Source: a virus | IMG/VR virus record: IMGVR_UViG_3300030328_002651 | Coordinates: 1-47,055 of that record | Strand: one strand, 5' to 3' | Length of the DNA stretch: 47,055 nt | Shown: positions 7,436-15,200 of the stretch, piece after piece | How positions within the stretch are numbered: position 1 is the first letter of the stretch | Layout: each line of letters begins with the position of its first letter | Made by a program: the position numbers and the translations under genes | The notes under the pieces: generated by a model | Seen by the model: only the letters and a program-made list of their open reading frames with translations | Told to the model about the DNA's origin: nothing | Databases searched by the model: none

Positions 7436-7533
7436 TTGGGGTTCAAGCTTGAAACATAAAACTGTAATTCTTTTGGTATGAGCAAAGAAGCAATGTGTAA
7501 CAAGTGAAATGGTTGGCGCTGTTTGAGCCCCAA
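7436..7533 (+). ncRNA. Structured intergenic RNA element (98 nt)
   Basis: The ends pair as an 11-bp helix with one U-G pair (7436-7446 with 7523-7533), which can add a wobble and one more pair. Inside, a TTCTTT/AAAGAA helix and shorter CTTG/CAAG and ACA/TGT helices nest in order. There is no T tract after it, and the next ATG (7559) follows by 26 nt. It may be a 5' leader regulator or a stable processed RNA. I do not recognise a known riboswitch or ribozyme core. Confidence 0.55.
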
Positions 7534-7558
7534 TAACTTTAAATAGAAAGGAAAATAA

Positions 7559-7825
7559 ATGTCTGAATTGACAATGAAAACAGAAACAAAAACTGAACAG
7601 ATTTACAAGTTTGGAATTTGGTTTGAGTTAGACGAAATAAAAGAGATTACTGAGTCTCTATATCAAACAAATAAAGAAGGTAGCCTCGCTTCACAGATGA
7701 ATAAGTTTCATCAAAAAGCAAATGATGAGCTTATAAGCATAGAGAGAAAAACAAAAAACTTGGTTAGTGATCAGGAAGTAATCGAATCCAATGAAGGAAT
7801 TTGTAAAGGTGGAAATTGTGACTAA
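7559..7825 (+). CDS. Hypothetical protein (88 aa)
   Basis: Not recognised. It is acidic and helical with a coiled-coil-like middle (about residues 40-75), ending in two cysteines. The ribosome site is AAAGGA, 6 nt from ATG. It is the first gene after the structured element and overlaps the next start. Confidence 0.7.
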   Translation: MSELTMKTETKTEQIYKFGIWFELDEIKEITESLYQTNKEGSLASQMNKFHQKANDELISIERKTKNLVSDQEVIESNEGICKGGNCD

Positions 7826-8030
7826 GTATATAAGCTCACATCATACTACAATGAATTTTGATGGATTGGTAGGTCTGTATAGAGAAATGCTACAAAAGGG
7901 TATGATCGAAAAGAATGGCGCAGCTCACAACAGATTTAAAAAACTTGAAGATAAACAATCTAATATAGCGAAGTGGAAAAACTTACCAAAATCAATAAGA
8001 CAAAACTTAATAACTAGGAGTGAAAAATGA
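7791..8030 (+). CDS. Hypothetical protein (79 aa or 70 aa)
   Basis: Not recognised. It is a basic helical protein. The ATG at 7791 overlaps the upstream gene by 35 nt. A GTG at 7818, preceded by AAAGGTGG, is an equally plausible start. It ends with an ATGA overlap into the membrane protein at 8027. Confidence 0.65.
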   Translation: MKEFVKVEIVTKYISSHHTTMNFDGLVGLYREMLQKGMIEKNGAAHNRFKKLEDKQSNIAKWKNLPKSIRQNLITRSEK

Positions 8031-8218
8031 ATGATATTAGCTGGACTACTTATGCCTACCATATGTTTGTAAATAATAATATGGAATGGATTATGGTTCT
8101 AATGATTGCAATTTGGATATTTGTAAATACTTATCGCAATCACCTTAGGCAAGAACAATTAGACAATATTCAAACTAAGGTAGATGAAATATGGGATGGC
8201 ACAAATCCCAATGGGTGA
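8027..8218 (+). CDS. One-helix membrane protein (63 aa)
   Basis: A single strongly hydrophobic helix (about residues 19-36, MEWIMVLMIAIWIF) lies between a short N-terminus and a charged C-terminal tail. Phages make many such micro-proteins to modify host membranes or as holin/antiholin-like factors. This one lies in the early arm, away from the lysis genes, so a host-takeover role is more likely than lysis (inference). It is coupled to the upstream gene by ATGA. Confidence 0.65.
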   Translation: MNDISWTTYAYHMFVNNNMEWIMVLMIAIWIFVNTYRNHLRQEQLDNIQTKVDEIWDGTNPNG

Positions 8219-8441
8219 TGTTTTTGAAACTATGAAACCTGAATCATATTACGAAGGTGAGTTGGCTAAACTTTCCGGAGAAGTTATGAAATCAGACCAC
8301 ATTATAGAAAAACTAACAGAAGCTTTAAAATCAATAAAGCGAGATATAAACAATGTTCAGTCTTTTGAACCCGATGATTATGGACTTAATAAAGTAACTG
8401 AACTAATCAACAAAACGCTTAACAAGTATGGTGGTAATTAA
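8211..8441 (+). CDS. Hypothetical helical protein (76 aa)
   Basis: Not recognised. It is an acidic, helical protein with coiled-coil character. The ATG at 8211 is near the end of the membrane-protein gene; an in-frame ATG at 8184 would lengthen the overlap. Its stop overlaps the next start as TAATG (8439-8443). Confidence 0.6.
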   Translation: MGDVFETMKPESYYEGELAKLSGEVMKSDHIIEKLTEALKSIKRDINNVQSFEPDDYGLNKVTELINKTLNKYGGN

Positions 8442-8587
8442 TGATAGTATTTGATATTGCTGAATGGATTGCAAATGTGTTAGTACTTGGTATAGGGGTG
8501 GCTATTTGGGTAATTGCCGCTTTCCTTATACTGCTAACATTAGTTTGTGCAATGCACTTGGTAAAGAATACAAAATTATCAGAATAA
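8441..8587 (+). CDS. One-helix membrane micro-protein (48 aa)
   Basis: The gene starts at ATG 8441, overlapping the previous stop as TAATG, and ends at TAA 8585-8587. After a short acidic N-terminus the protein is almost entirely hydrophobic to residue 38 (a long membrane helix, with two tryptophans and several glycines), then KNTKLSE. Its hydrophobic pattern is far more protein-like than the overlapping frame that begins at 8464, so this is taken as the real product of the segment. Function unknown. Confidence 0.6.
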   Translation: MIVFDIAEWIANVLVLGIGVAIWVIAAFLILLTLVCAMHLVKNTKLSE

Positions 8588-8694
8588 AGATTTACGAAGA
8601 TGGTAAGGAAGTCAGTATGGAGAGATACCTATGGCTTCCAGATTGGAAACTTCAGATGAAAGAGGAAAAAGAAAGGCTCGAATACTTGATTTAA
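8545..8694 (+). CDS. Hypothetical small protein (about 49 aa), start uncertain
   Basis: The frame is open from 8464, but its first 27 residues overlap the membrane micro-protein in another frame and are cysteine/glycine-rich without pattern. The later portion (lysine/isoleucine strands, then a charged helix) looks coding. TTG at 8545 or ATG at 8617 are the possible starts. It overlaps the next gene by 64 nt. Confidence 0.35.
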   Translation: MCNALGKEYKIIRIKIYEDGKEVSMERYLWLPDWKLQMKEEKERLEYLI

Positions 8695-8939
8695 TCTATT
8701 ACTTTGGCGAAGACGCTAAAGAGTGGATTGATCTTAAAATGATTGCAGAGGATAAGGCGATTGATAGTTGGCGAGGTAAAAACCCAACAGAATATCCGCC
8801 TTATCTCTGCTTGGAATGCAACCGATATTGGTGCTATAAGCTTAATCGTCGCAAGAAAAAAATTGTAGACTATTTAAGTAGAAGTATTTTTGGTGGCATA
8901 CCCTGTGATCGAAAGAATTGTGAGGTATGCGATGGATAG
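8631..8939 (+). CDS. Zinc-finger-like protein (102 aa)
   Basis: Two cysteine pairs (CLEC near residue 65 and the C-terminal CDRKNCEVC) frame a basic stretch with RRKKK, as in a small zinc finger. The N-terminal half is a charged helix. It overlaps its neighbours at both ends. It is probably a nucleic-acid-binding accessory protein; the family is not recognised. Confidence 0.6.
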   Translation: MASRLETSDERGKRKARILDLIYYFGEDAKEWIDLKMIAEDKAIDSWRGKNPTEYPPYLCLECNRYWCYKLNRRKKKIVDYLSRSIFGGIPCDRKNCEVCDG

Positions 8940-9216
8940 AACATATATGTGGCGAGAAGCACCTTTTATTCGTGGTGACAAAAGTTACCGTTACCAAACT
9001 AACAATCCCGATATACATAAGAAAATGAGACAGAGAAAAGACTTTAAGCTAGTCTTATGGTCTCTTAACTCAAGATTATGGGTTTACGTTTCAGAGAAAA
9101 ATACGCTCGAGAAAGCTAAAAGAACTTTAGGCAACCTAACACGTGGCAAAGTTAAAAAAGATAGAGAGAGCAAGCTATTTTATGCTGAAAATACCCCATA
9201 TATCGCTAGTAAATAG
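8932..9216 (+). CDS. Hypothetical basic protein (94 aa)
   Basis: Not recognised. The ATG at 8932 has GAGG 6 nt upstream and overlaps the previous stop by 8 nt, so it is preferred over a TTG at 8890. The protein is rich in Arg, Lys, Tyr and Trp, with alternating strands and one helix. It could bind RNA or DNA. Confidence 0.65.
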   Translation: MDRTYMWREAPFIRGDKSYRYQTNNPDIHKKMRQRKDFKLVLWSLNSRLWVYVSEKNTLEKAKRTLGNLTRGKVKKDRESKLFYAENTPYIASK

Positions 9217-9225
9217 GAACTTGAA

Positions 9226-9429
9226 ATGAGTAAACAAAAATTAATAGATATAGTAACAGATTCTATCGTACACGAGTTTAATAAAGATGAACAAGAGGAG
9301 TACATCCGACATCTTTTAGAACAAATATACGATAAAGAAAATCTTAAAAAGTCTGAACAACCAACAGAGATTGAAAAAGATTTTGATTTCATACTTAAAG
9401 AAGGATATAGAAAGGTAGGAAGAGAATGA
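9226..9429 (+). CDS. Hypothetical acidic helical protein (67 aa)
   Basis: Not recognised. It is highly charged, mostly helical and without cysteines. Its stop overlaps the next start by 4 nt (ATGA), so the two are coupled. Confidence 0.65.
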   Translation: MSKQKLIDIVTDSIVHEFNKDEQEEYIRHLLEQIYDKENLKKSEQPTEIEKDFDFILKEGYRKVGRE

Positions 9430-9776
9430 ATAATGATGTATACAATAAAACAATTGATATATTTTTAGGTGAGTCTTTAAAGATGGCTGCAGGTAAAAGA
9501 ATAGAGTATACTATTAGCCAAGGTGATAAAGATGTTCACGCTAATTTTAAAAATGTAGGCAATAGATTAGATATTGATCCTAAAAAAGCTATAATGGTTT
9601 ATCTATTAAAGCATATGGACTCTATCACTAACTATGTAAACAAAGGTACTGAATACTCTGATGAAAAGATTGAAGGGCGAATCTCAGATGCAATTCAGTA
9701 CCTACTGTTATTAGTGACATTGATAACAGATGAAAAAAAAGAAACAAAAGGAATACAAAATGACCCAGAATGCTGA
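9426..9776 (+). CDS. All-helical phage protein, possibly nucleotide-related
   Basis: This 116-residue helical protein ends in a pattern seen in small phage proteins linked to nucleotide metabolism or modification (MazG-like and Nmad/DUF1599-type folds): ANFKNVGNRL, then a helix with KH, then an acidic EGRISDAIQYLLLL helix. In those families the acidic helix binds metal and the protein hydrolyses or recognises nucleotides. The similarity is by pattern only, and not all expected acidic residues are clear. Confidence 0.45.
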   Translation: MNNDVYNKTIDIFLGESLKMAAGKRIEYTISQGDKDVHANFKNVGNRLDIDPKKAIMVYLLKHMDSITNYVNKGTEYSDEKIEGRISDAIQYLLLLVTLITDEKKETKGIQNDPEC

Positions 9777-9807
9777 CAAAAAAGCAATTAGAAAAAGGAG
9801 TTGAGTA

Positions 9808-10176
9808 ATGGGTAGATATGTTAATGGAGATATAGAACATAAATTTTGGTTTGCAACACAACCAAGTTCTGATATAATGGATTTTGGAGGAAGAAATCCA
9901 AATAATAGTTGGAGTTGGGATGAAGACGACTTGCCAATATGTGATAAAGAAATAAAAAGAGTAAACAAAGTATGTAAAAAAGAAACAGGCATATCAGCTA
10001 GAAACTGGTTATCTAAAGTAAATGTTAAAGGATGGATAATGTCGACAGATGACCCTGAAACAGAAACTAAATTATGGGAAAAAGCAATGCCTTATGCTGC
10101 TAAGTTCCAATTGGGTATGAGAATCAGAAGAGCAATTAAAGAGTATGGTTATGTGTCTTGTGAGTTTGAAAGTTAA
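9808..10176 (+). CDS. Conserved phage protein of unknown function (122 aa)
   Basis: The opening MGRYVNGDIEHKFWFATQ resembles a group of uncharacterised proteins I associate with aquatic phages; no function is known to me. It is rich in Trp, Asp and Lys with a mixed fold. The ribosome site AAAAAGGAG lies 8 nt before ATG. It is near the end of the plus arm. Confidence 0.65.
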   Translation: MGRYVNGDIEHKFWFATQPSSDIMDFGGRNPNNSWSWDEDDLPICDKEIKRVNKVCKKETGISARNWLSKVNVKGWIMSTDDPETETKLWEKAMPYAAKFQLGMRIRRAIKEYGYVSCEFES

Positions 10177-10178
10177 TC

Positions 10179-10194
10179 AGATTACAAAATAAAA
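10179..10194. repeat. 16-nt direct repeat, left copy
   Basis: The 16 bases are repeated exactly at 10377-10392. The two copies bracket the small gene at 10205-10366, with a period of 198 bp. This is the kind of scar left by tandem duplication or insertion of a small gene. Confidence 0.6.
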
Positions 10195-10204
10195 AGGAGT
10201 AATA

Positions 10205-10366
10205 ATGATAAACAAAGTAAGTAAAAAACAAATTGATGATGCTTTTGAATATTTTATGGATACTGGAAGGTTGGACGAAGTCAATTCAGACGATAGGTAT
10301 TATATTAAAGTGTTATTAAAATCAATAGCAAACCGACAAAATGTAAAATTAGTGTTTGAAGAATAA
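10205..10366 (+). CDS. Hypothetical small protein (53 aa)
   Basis: The start ATG has AAAAAGGAG 6 nt upstream; the stop is TAA 10364-10366. It is an amphipathic helical protein, unrecognised, and the last gene of the plus arm. It is flanked by exact 16-nt direct repeats. Confidence 0.6.
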   Translation: MINKVSKKQIDDAFEYFMDTGRLDEVNSDDRYYIKVLLKSIANRQNVKLVFEE

Positions 10367-10376
10367 GTGGAGAATT

Positions 10377-10392
10377 AGATTACAAAATAAAA
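10377..10392. repeat. 16-nt direct repeat, right copy
   Basis: Exact copy of 10179-10194, just downstream of the 53-residue gene and just before the terminator between the converging arms. Confidence 0.6.
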
Positions 10393-10417
10393 TCCTCAAC
10401 ATTAGTTGCAAGTAAAG

Positions 10418-10459
10418 GGGGCATAGTGGCGTTCTGTAGTAAGAACGCTACTGTGTCCC
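10418..10459. terminator. Bidirectional terminator between the converging arms
   Basis: An 18-bp helix (10418-10435 with 10442-10459) has three G-U pairs and a 6-nt loop. It lies exactly where the plus arm ends and the minus-strand late operon ends. The plus side is followed by a T-rich stretch after about 20 nt, and the minus side by CCTTTACTT. As a long hairpin at a convergent junction it most likely stops transcription from both sides. Confidence 0.75.
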
Positions 10460-10469
10460 AATTGCTTAT

Positions 10470-10562
10470 CTATTTCTTTTTTTTGCTCTTTTTACGTGAC
10501 TTAGATTTCTTTTTTGAGGGTCTACCTCTTTTTCTTCCGTAAGTTCCTTTTCCGTATGGCAT
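10470..10562 (-). CDS. Highly basic micro-protein (30 aa), protamine-like
   Basis: The ATG overlaps the stop of the upstream 553-residue gene as TAATG. The product begins MPYGKGTYGRKRGRPSKKK and continues almost only with Lys, Arg and Ser. RGRP resembles an AT-hook core (GRP flanked by Arg). I recall similar MPxGKGTYG peptides in other phages, without a known function. As the final gene of the late operon it may coat or condense packaged DNA, like the J peptide of microviruses (inference). Confidence 0.65.
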   Translation of the reverse strand: MPYGKGTYGRKRGRPSKKKSKSRKKSKKKK

Positions 10563-12223
10563 TATCTATTCTCCTCTATATTAAATTCTTGACCTAAAGT
10601 AGGTATTGCTGGTAATAACCCTAGTTTTAAATTTTTTCTTATTGTTTCTTGTGCTGTGTTCTCAAACGAGCTTAGAACTGGATCAAGTAGATCACTATCT
10701 CCAAAACCCACACCCCAATCTTTTCTTACAGGGTCTTGCAAGCCTTGCACATATCTTAACTGATCTATAATGTTAGCCTTGTCTCGCATTGCGCTTTGTG
10801 GAAATAATGTTTGTGTAGATTCTTTGCCTACAATGTCTCCTATCCATTGTGAAGTATATGGAGCCTCACTTTTGCTTCTTGCCCATCTGCTTATTCGTTG
10901 TGGCTTAGCTGATAACCGAATTGCACTTTGTATTCCCCCTGTTTGAATAAATCGTCTCTGTATATAATCTGGCATACCTTTAATCTTATCCCAATCAACT
11001 TCTTCCATTACCGGATTGTATCCCGGTGCATTTTTACCAGACATCTTAATCCAGTTTTCTTGTGCAAAAAGCGGAGCTCCACTCTTATCTAAAGCATAAG
11101 GTTTCTGAGCAATAAAATCTAATAAAGATTTTCCAAACTGTCCTTTTCCTTTGCTTGGCGACCCTTTATAAATTTTATTTAAACGATCAGCTATTCTACT
11201 TAACTCGAAATTCATATATGCTGGATCAGTTTTTAATGCCCCCATAAATTTCATATAATTATTGACAGACTCGCCTTTCATCTTGTCTGTTATTCCAGCC
11301 ATACTGGTATCATAAAAACGAATACCACCCGGGGTTAAATCTACACTTAATCGTCTTTCTGGATTGTCTCTTACGTACCTTTGTGCTCTTTCCCAAGCTT
11401 CTCCTTGACTTTCAGCTGTAACCCACTTATTAAAATGTGCAGGGTTTTCAATATCAACATCCGACATTTGAACATCAATATTCCCAAACATCATTTGTTT
11501 GTGCCCCCGTACATTATCAAGATTTTCTATACCTCTAATTTCCCCAAATTGTTTATAGTCGCCTTGACGAAATATAGGAACTGCATCTTTTCCATATCTA
11601 TCCGTTAACATCCAATCAACATCAACTTCGTCTAAACCTCTTATCGTACCACCTGACTCAAGTCTAGGCAACCCCGTAAGAGGAAGTCTACCTACTTGAT
11701 CATCCTTAAACTGATTAACAATTTTTTTAATAGAAGGATTCGATAAATCAAGTAGTTCTGTAGGTTTAGCAACTCCCCTATTTTTAACTGTTACAGGGTA
11801 GTTTGTATATTGGTAAGGATTTGAACTATATGAATTATAAGGATTACTATATGAATTATAAGGATTACTAACTTGTTGTTTTGGTTTTGGTCTACCAGTT
11901 AGTATACTCGCAAGTAATCCACCTACGGCACCTACTTCAGGATTATTTACTGCTTCACCTATACCTGCACCAAATGTTTCAACTATTAAATCTCTAGGGC
12001 TGGCTGGAATTAAATCAACTAAGCCTCTCCCTTGTGGATTTGGAAGTTCTTCACCTTTGCTATCGTAGACTATTTCATATTGATTAATGTTTTTTTGTGG
12101 AATTCTTTTACCCTTAGCATCAAAATATGGACTTTGTTTTGCAGTTGGTGTTTTAAAAGAACTGGGATCAATACCTATAGTTTTAAATAATTGATTATAA
12201 AATTGTCTTTCTCTTGCATTCAT
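10562..12223 (-). CDS. Late structural or ejection-associated protein (553 aa)
   Basis: Not recognised as a family. It is the last large gene of the late operon, directly after the giant RNA polymerase-like gene, sharing one base with its stop. It has a glycine/alanine-rich hydrophobic stretch (about residues 85-110), then a tandem NPYNSYS repeat (near 118-132), then a long mixed domain with many Asp, Arg and aromatic residues. The position suggests a virion protein delivered with the ejection proteins. The hydrophobic segment would suit membrane contact. Confidence 0.6.
   Translation of the reverse strand: MNARERQFYNQLFKTIGIDPSSFKTPTAKQSPYFDAKGKRIPQKNINQYEIVYDSKGEELPNPQGRGLVDLIPASPRDLIVETFGAGIGEAVNNPEVGAVGGLLASILTGRPKPKQQVSNPYNSYSNPYNSYSSNPYQYTNYPVTVKNRGVAKPTELLDLSNPSIKKIVNQFKDDQVGRLPLTGLPRLESGGTIRGLDEVDVDWMLTDRYGKDAVPIFRQGDYKQFGEIRGIENLDNVRGHKQMMFGNIDVQMSDVDIENPAHFNKWVTAESQGEAWERAQRYVRDNPERRLSVDLTPGGIRFYDTSMAGITDKMKGESVNNYMKFMGALKTDPAYMNFELSRIADRLNKIYKGSPSKGKGQFGKSLLDFIAQKPYALDKSGAPLFAQENWIKMSGKNAPGYNPVMEEVDWDKIKGMPDYIQRRFIQTGGIQSAIRLSAKPQRISRWARSKSEAPYTSQWIGDIVGKESTQTLFPQSAMRDKANIIDQLRYVQGLQDPVRKDWGVGFGDSDLLDPVLSSFENTAQETIRKNLKLGLLPAIPTLGQEFNIEENR
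11825..11866. repeat. Exact 21-bp tandem duplication inside a gene
   Basis: Two identical 21-bp units (11825-11845 and 11846-11866) lie in the 553-residue gene and encode two NPYNSYS heptads, followed by a degenerate third. Identity at the DNA level points to recent slippage. Confidence 0.85.
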
Positions 12224-15200
12224 TAGATTGCTACCTCAGCTAATTCTTCTTCTGTTTCTTTACGTGATTTTTTCATTTTCTGTGCTAATCTATGTATAGG
12301 AAACCCAGTTAGTTCTTCTACCCACATTTCAGGATTATCATATGTTCTTACCGCTGATCTTGCAAGCCTACCAAATGGTGCAAACGTCCAAGCGTGATAA
12401 TCTAAAAACGATTCCCAATCGTTATTTATTAAAGCCTTAGTAGGTGAAAGGATATACCTTAATGAAGGACCAGTAACTGCTGAGAGTGGTGCAAGTGCAG
12501 GGTGAGGCCATTGGTTAAAGAAAGCTCTTTCTCTTACTTTTTCGTCTCCAAATAACCAATCTGCTGTATCTTGCATATAAGACATAGGTGGTGGTAAAGC
12601 TGAATCAAATATAGACGATACAAATATTTGACCTAAAGCAAATACCATTAAATCTGCTGTTAACTGCCTTTGAAATCTTTTACCCGCCTGAGTATTCATA
12701 TCGAAACCGTGAACTTTTGCTCTTGAATAAGCTAGTCTTCTAAACTTGATAGAATTCCAAGCAAATGGCATAAACCTAGTAAATATTTTTCCTGTTGATG
12801 TTCTTGAAAAAGCTGGTCTTGTGCTAGAGTGATATAAAAACTGAGTTGCTTCTACTCCCTTTACTGCCATCTTTAATAAATAAGGATCATTGTATTGAAG
12901 ATTTGGTATTAACTGATTAAGGGTTTCTCTTGTACTTAAATAGTGTGATAAAAAAGAATCTCGTCTTAACATTCTTTCAGATTTTCTCATAAACCAAGCA
13001 CCGCCATCTACAACAGTTTTATTAAATCCATGTTTCTTAGCAATATCATAAAGAGTATAATCTGGCATATTGTAATCTTCTTTAAGTTTGCTAGTAAACT
13101 CTTTTAAAAATCCTTTTACTTTCTTACCCCTAAACCCTCTCGCAAGAGAAGCTTCAGATACAATAAAAGATTCTAATGCACCCGATTCTTCAGCAAAACG
13201 ATTTAAAAACTGCATTACATTGTCTCTAGATATTTTAGTGCCATCATTTAATTCTGCACCTCTAAAAACAGAATATAAATATGCGGGATCCTTAGCTTTA
13301 ACAAAATGTCTTAACCCATTATTAGATATAGTATTAGTACTTCCTCCTAAAATATTACCAAATGCTGTTCTTGGATGAGATAGTAAAGAAATAAGAGACC
13401 ACTTTGCTTCAAATGCGCCTATATTTTGCACTATCTTTCTAAGAGCGTAGTCTCGAGCTTGTTTAGTTCTTGGAAGTTCTTTTAATCGTGGAAACCAACT
13501 ATCTTCAAAAGATGGGAGCTTAGGTGTGTCTCTGCCTCCTAATTTAAAAGCAAGTTTTTCTAATTTACTAGAAATAACTTCATCGCTTAACCAATAATAA
13601 GGAGTATGTCTAACTTTTCTTCTTATTTTGTCTTTACGAAGAGTTTCTTTTGCTTGTTCAAAAAATTCATATTCTTGTGTAGAGATAATCTTTCCTTCTT
13701 TATCTGCTTTTTCAATCTCTTTTACTTTCTTCTCCATTCTAATTCTTTGATCTTTAGTAAGACCTATCATTTCTGAATTAAACACACTAGGGTATCCTAA
13801 AACATCTCTAGTGTACATTTTCATATGGTTTTCCCACTCGTCATTGTTGTCTTTATTTTTAAGGGGATTTCTTCTTGAAAAATCAGAAATTCTATCGTGT
13901 GCAATTAATGAGGTTAGGTTGTTATAAAAAGATGAAATCCACTGATTAGAGTAGCTTTCTATTACATCAAAATCTAAAGAAAAACCCGGCATTGTTGTAT
14001 CACCTCTAGCCTTACCTGATCCCGGTCTACTATTAAAACCCGTAGAATCTTTAGTAATGTACTCATCGCTACTATGATTTGCTAAAAGCCATCTCATAGC
14101 GTGTTCATTTGCACCACCATCTTCACTTGCCCTATTTCCTAAAAAGACTTCAAAATCTTGTTCTTGCATAGCAACAAATCTTTCAACAAGTTTTTCTTTA
14201 GTTATTTCACCTTTTTTAAATAGTCTTATATCAGCTTCTGCTTGAGTTATAAACTTTGGTTTAATATTAAAATCTTCTATAGATACATCTTCATTTCTTT
14301 TTATAGCGTCTGCAAATTTTTCAATGTTTGATCTAGTTTCAGATAATTGTTCAGAAATGAATTCTTGAACTGCCCTTCTGCTTGCTCTTGTATTCATATG
14401 TCCCATCTGAGGCCAATACTCAAAGGCATCTAACATAGCAACTTCTTTAGTACCTACATAGCCAGTAGGTCTAAAAGCGGTTTTTCTCCACTCTACAGTT
14501 CCATCGGGTAATGTTCTCCATCTTTTTCTAGATTGAAGTCTGTAATCTAAAGCTTTAGTGCTACTAGGAAAGTATCCTTTTTCAGCTATTCTAGCTTCTA
14601 ACATAATTTCATATTGTATTCTATATAAAGCATCGGCTGATAAAGAACTTGTTTCTATAAGTTTTTTTATTTTGTTTCTATCTCCTTGGGCTGCTGGCTC
14701 TAGTAATTTTTTACGAATACGTCTCATATTTAATTGACCATTTGGTTTGTATTCAAATAGTTCGTCTAGTTTACCAAATTCCGCCTTATCATCTATTTTA
14801 CTCCAATCAATTCCAGAGTTTATCCATTTTTTATAAATATTTTGAAGCAACTCTCCGTGTTGCTCACCTATCCATTCAACAACTTCAGCTCCAGTTTTTT
14901 TAACAGTTTTACCTTTTTCTACAATTTCAAATTCTTTATTCTTTAACAATTCATAGTCTGCTCTATTTTCTTCCCAAAGTTGTCTGTAGTGCTCTGCTCT
15001 TTTAGATTTAGACTGATTGCTCCCCTGTTGTCCAGCACCTCTATCATTAAGCATTTTTGAAACTGCCACTCTATGAAGTTTAGCAAATTGAGTTTCTCCA
15101 TCTTCAAGACCTCTAATTTGATCTCTTAATTCGTATCTGCCTTGAATCTCTTCTTGCATAATTTCTTTTTCAATATTTGTCATTGTATAAAGATGTCCAT

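Noticed and set aside
7436-7460. T-loop-like GGGGTTCAAGC suggesting a tRNA
   Set aside because: No matching T-stem, acceptor or anticodon arm; the bases are used in the closing helix of the RNA element.
9193-9208. 16-nt match with 45250-45265
   Set aside because: In an AT-rich 47-kb sequence about one such match is expected by chance; one copy is inside a coding region and there is no shared context.
9760-9804. 14-codon frame between 9776 and 9808
   Set aside because: Too short, and no independent support beyond a start and stop; it overlaps the ribosome site of the next gene.
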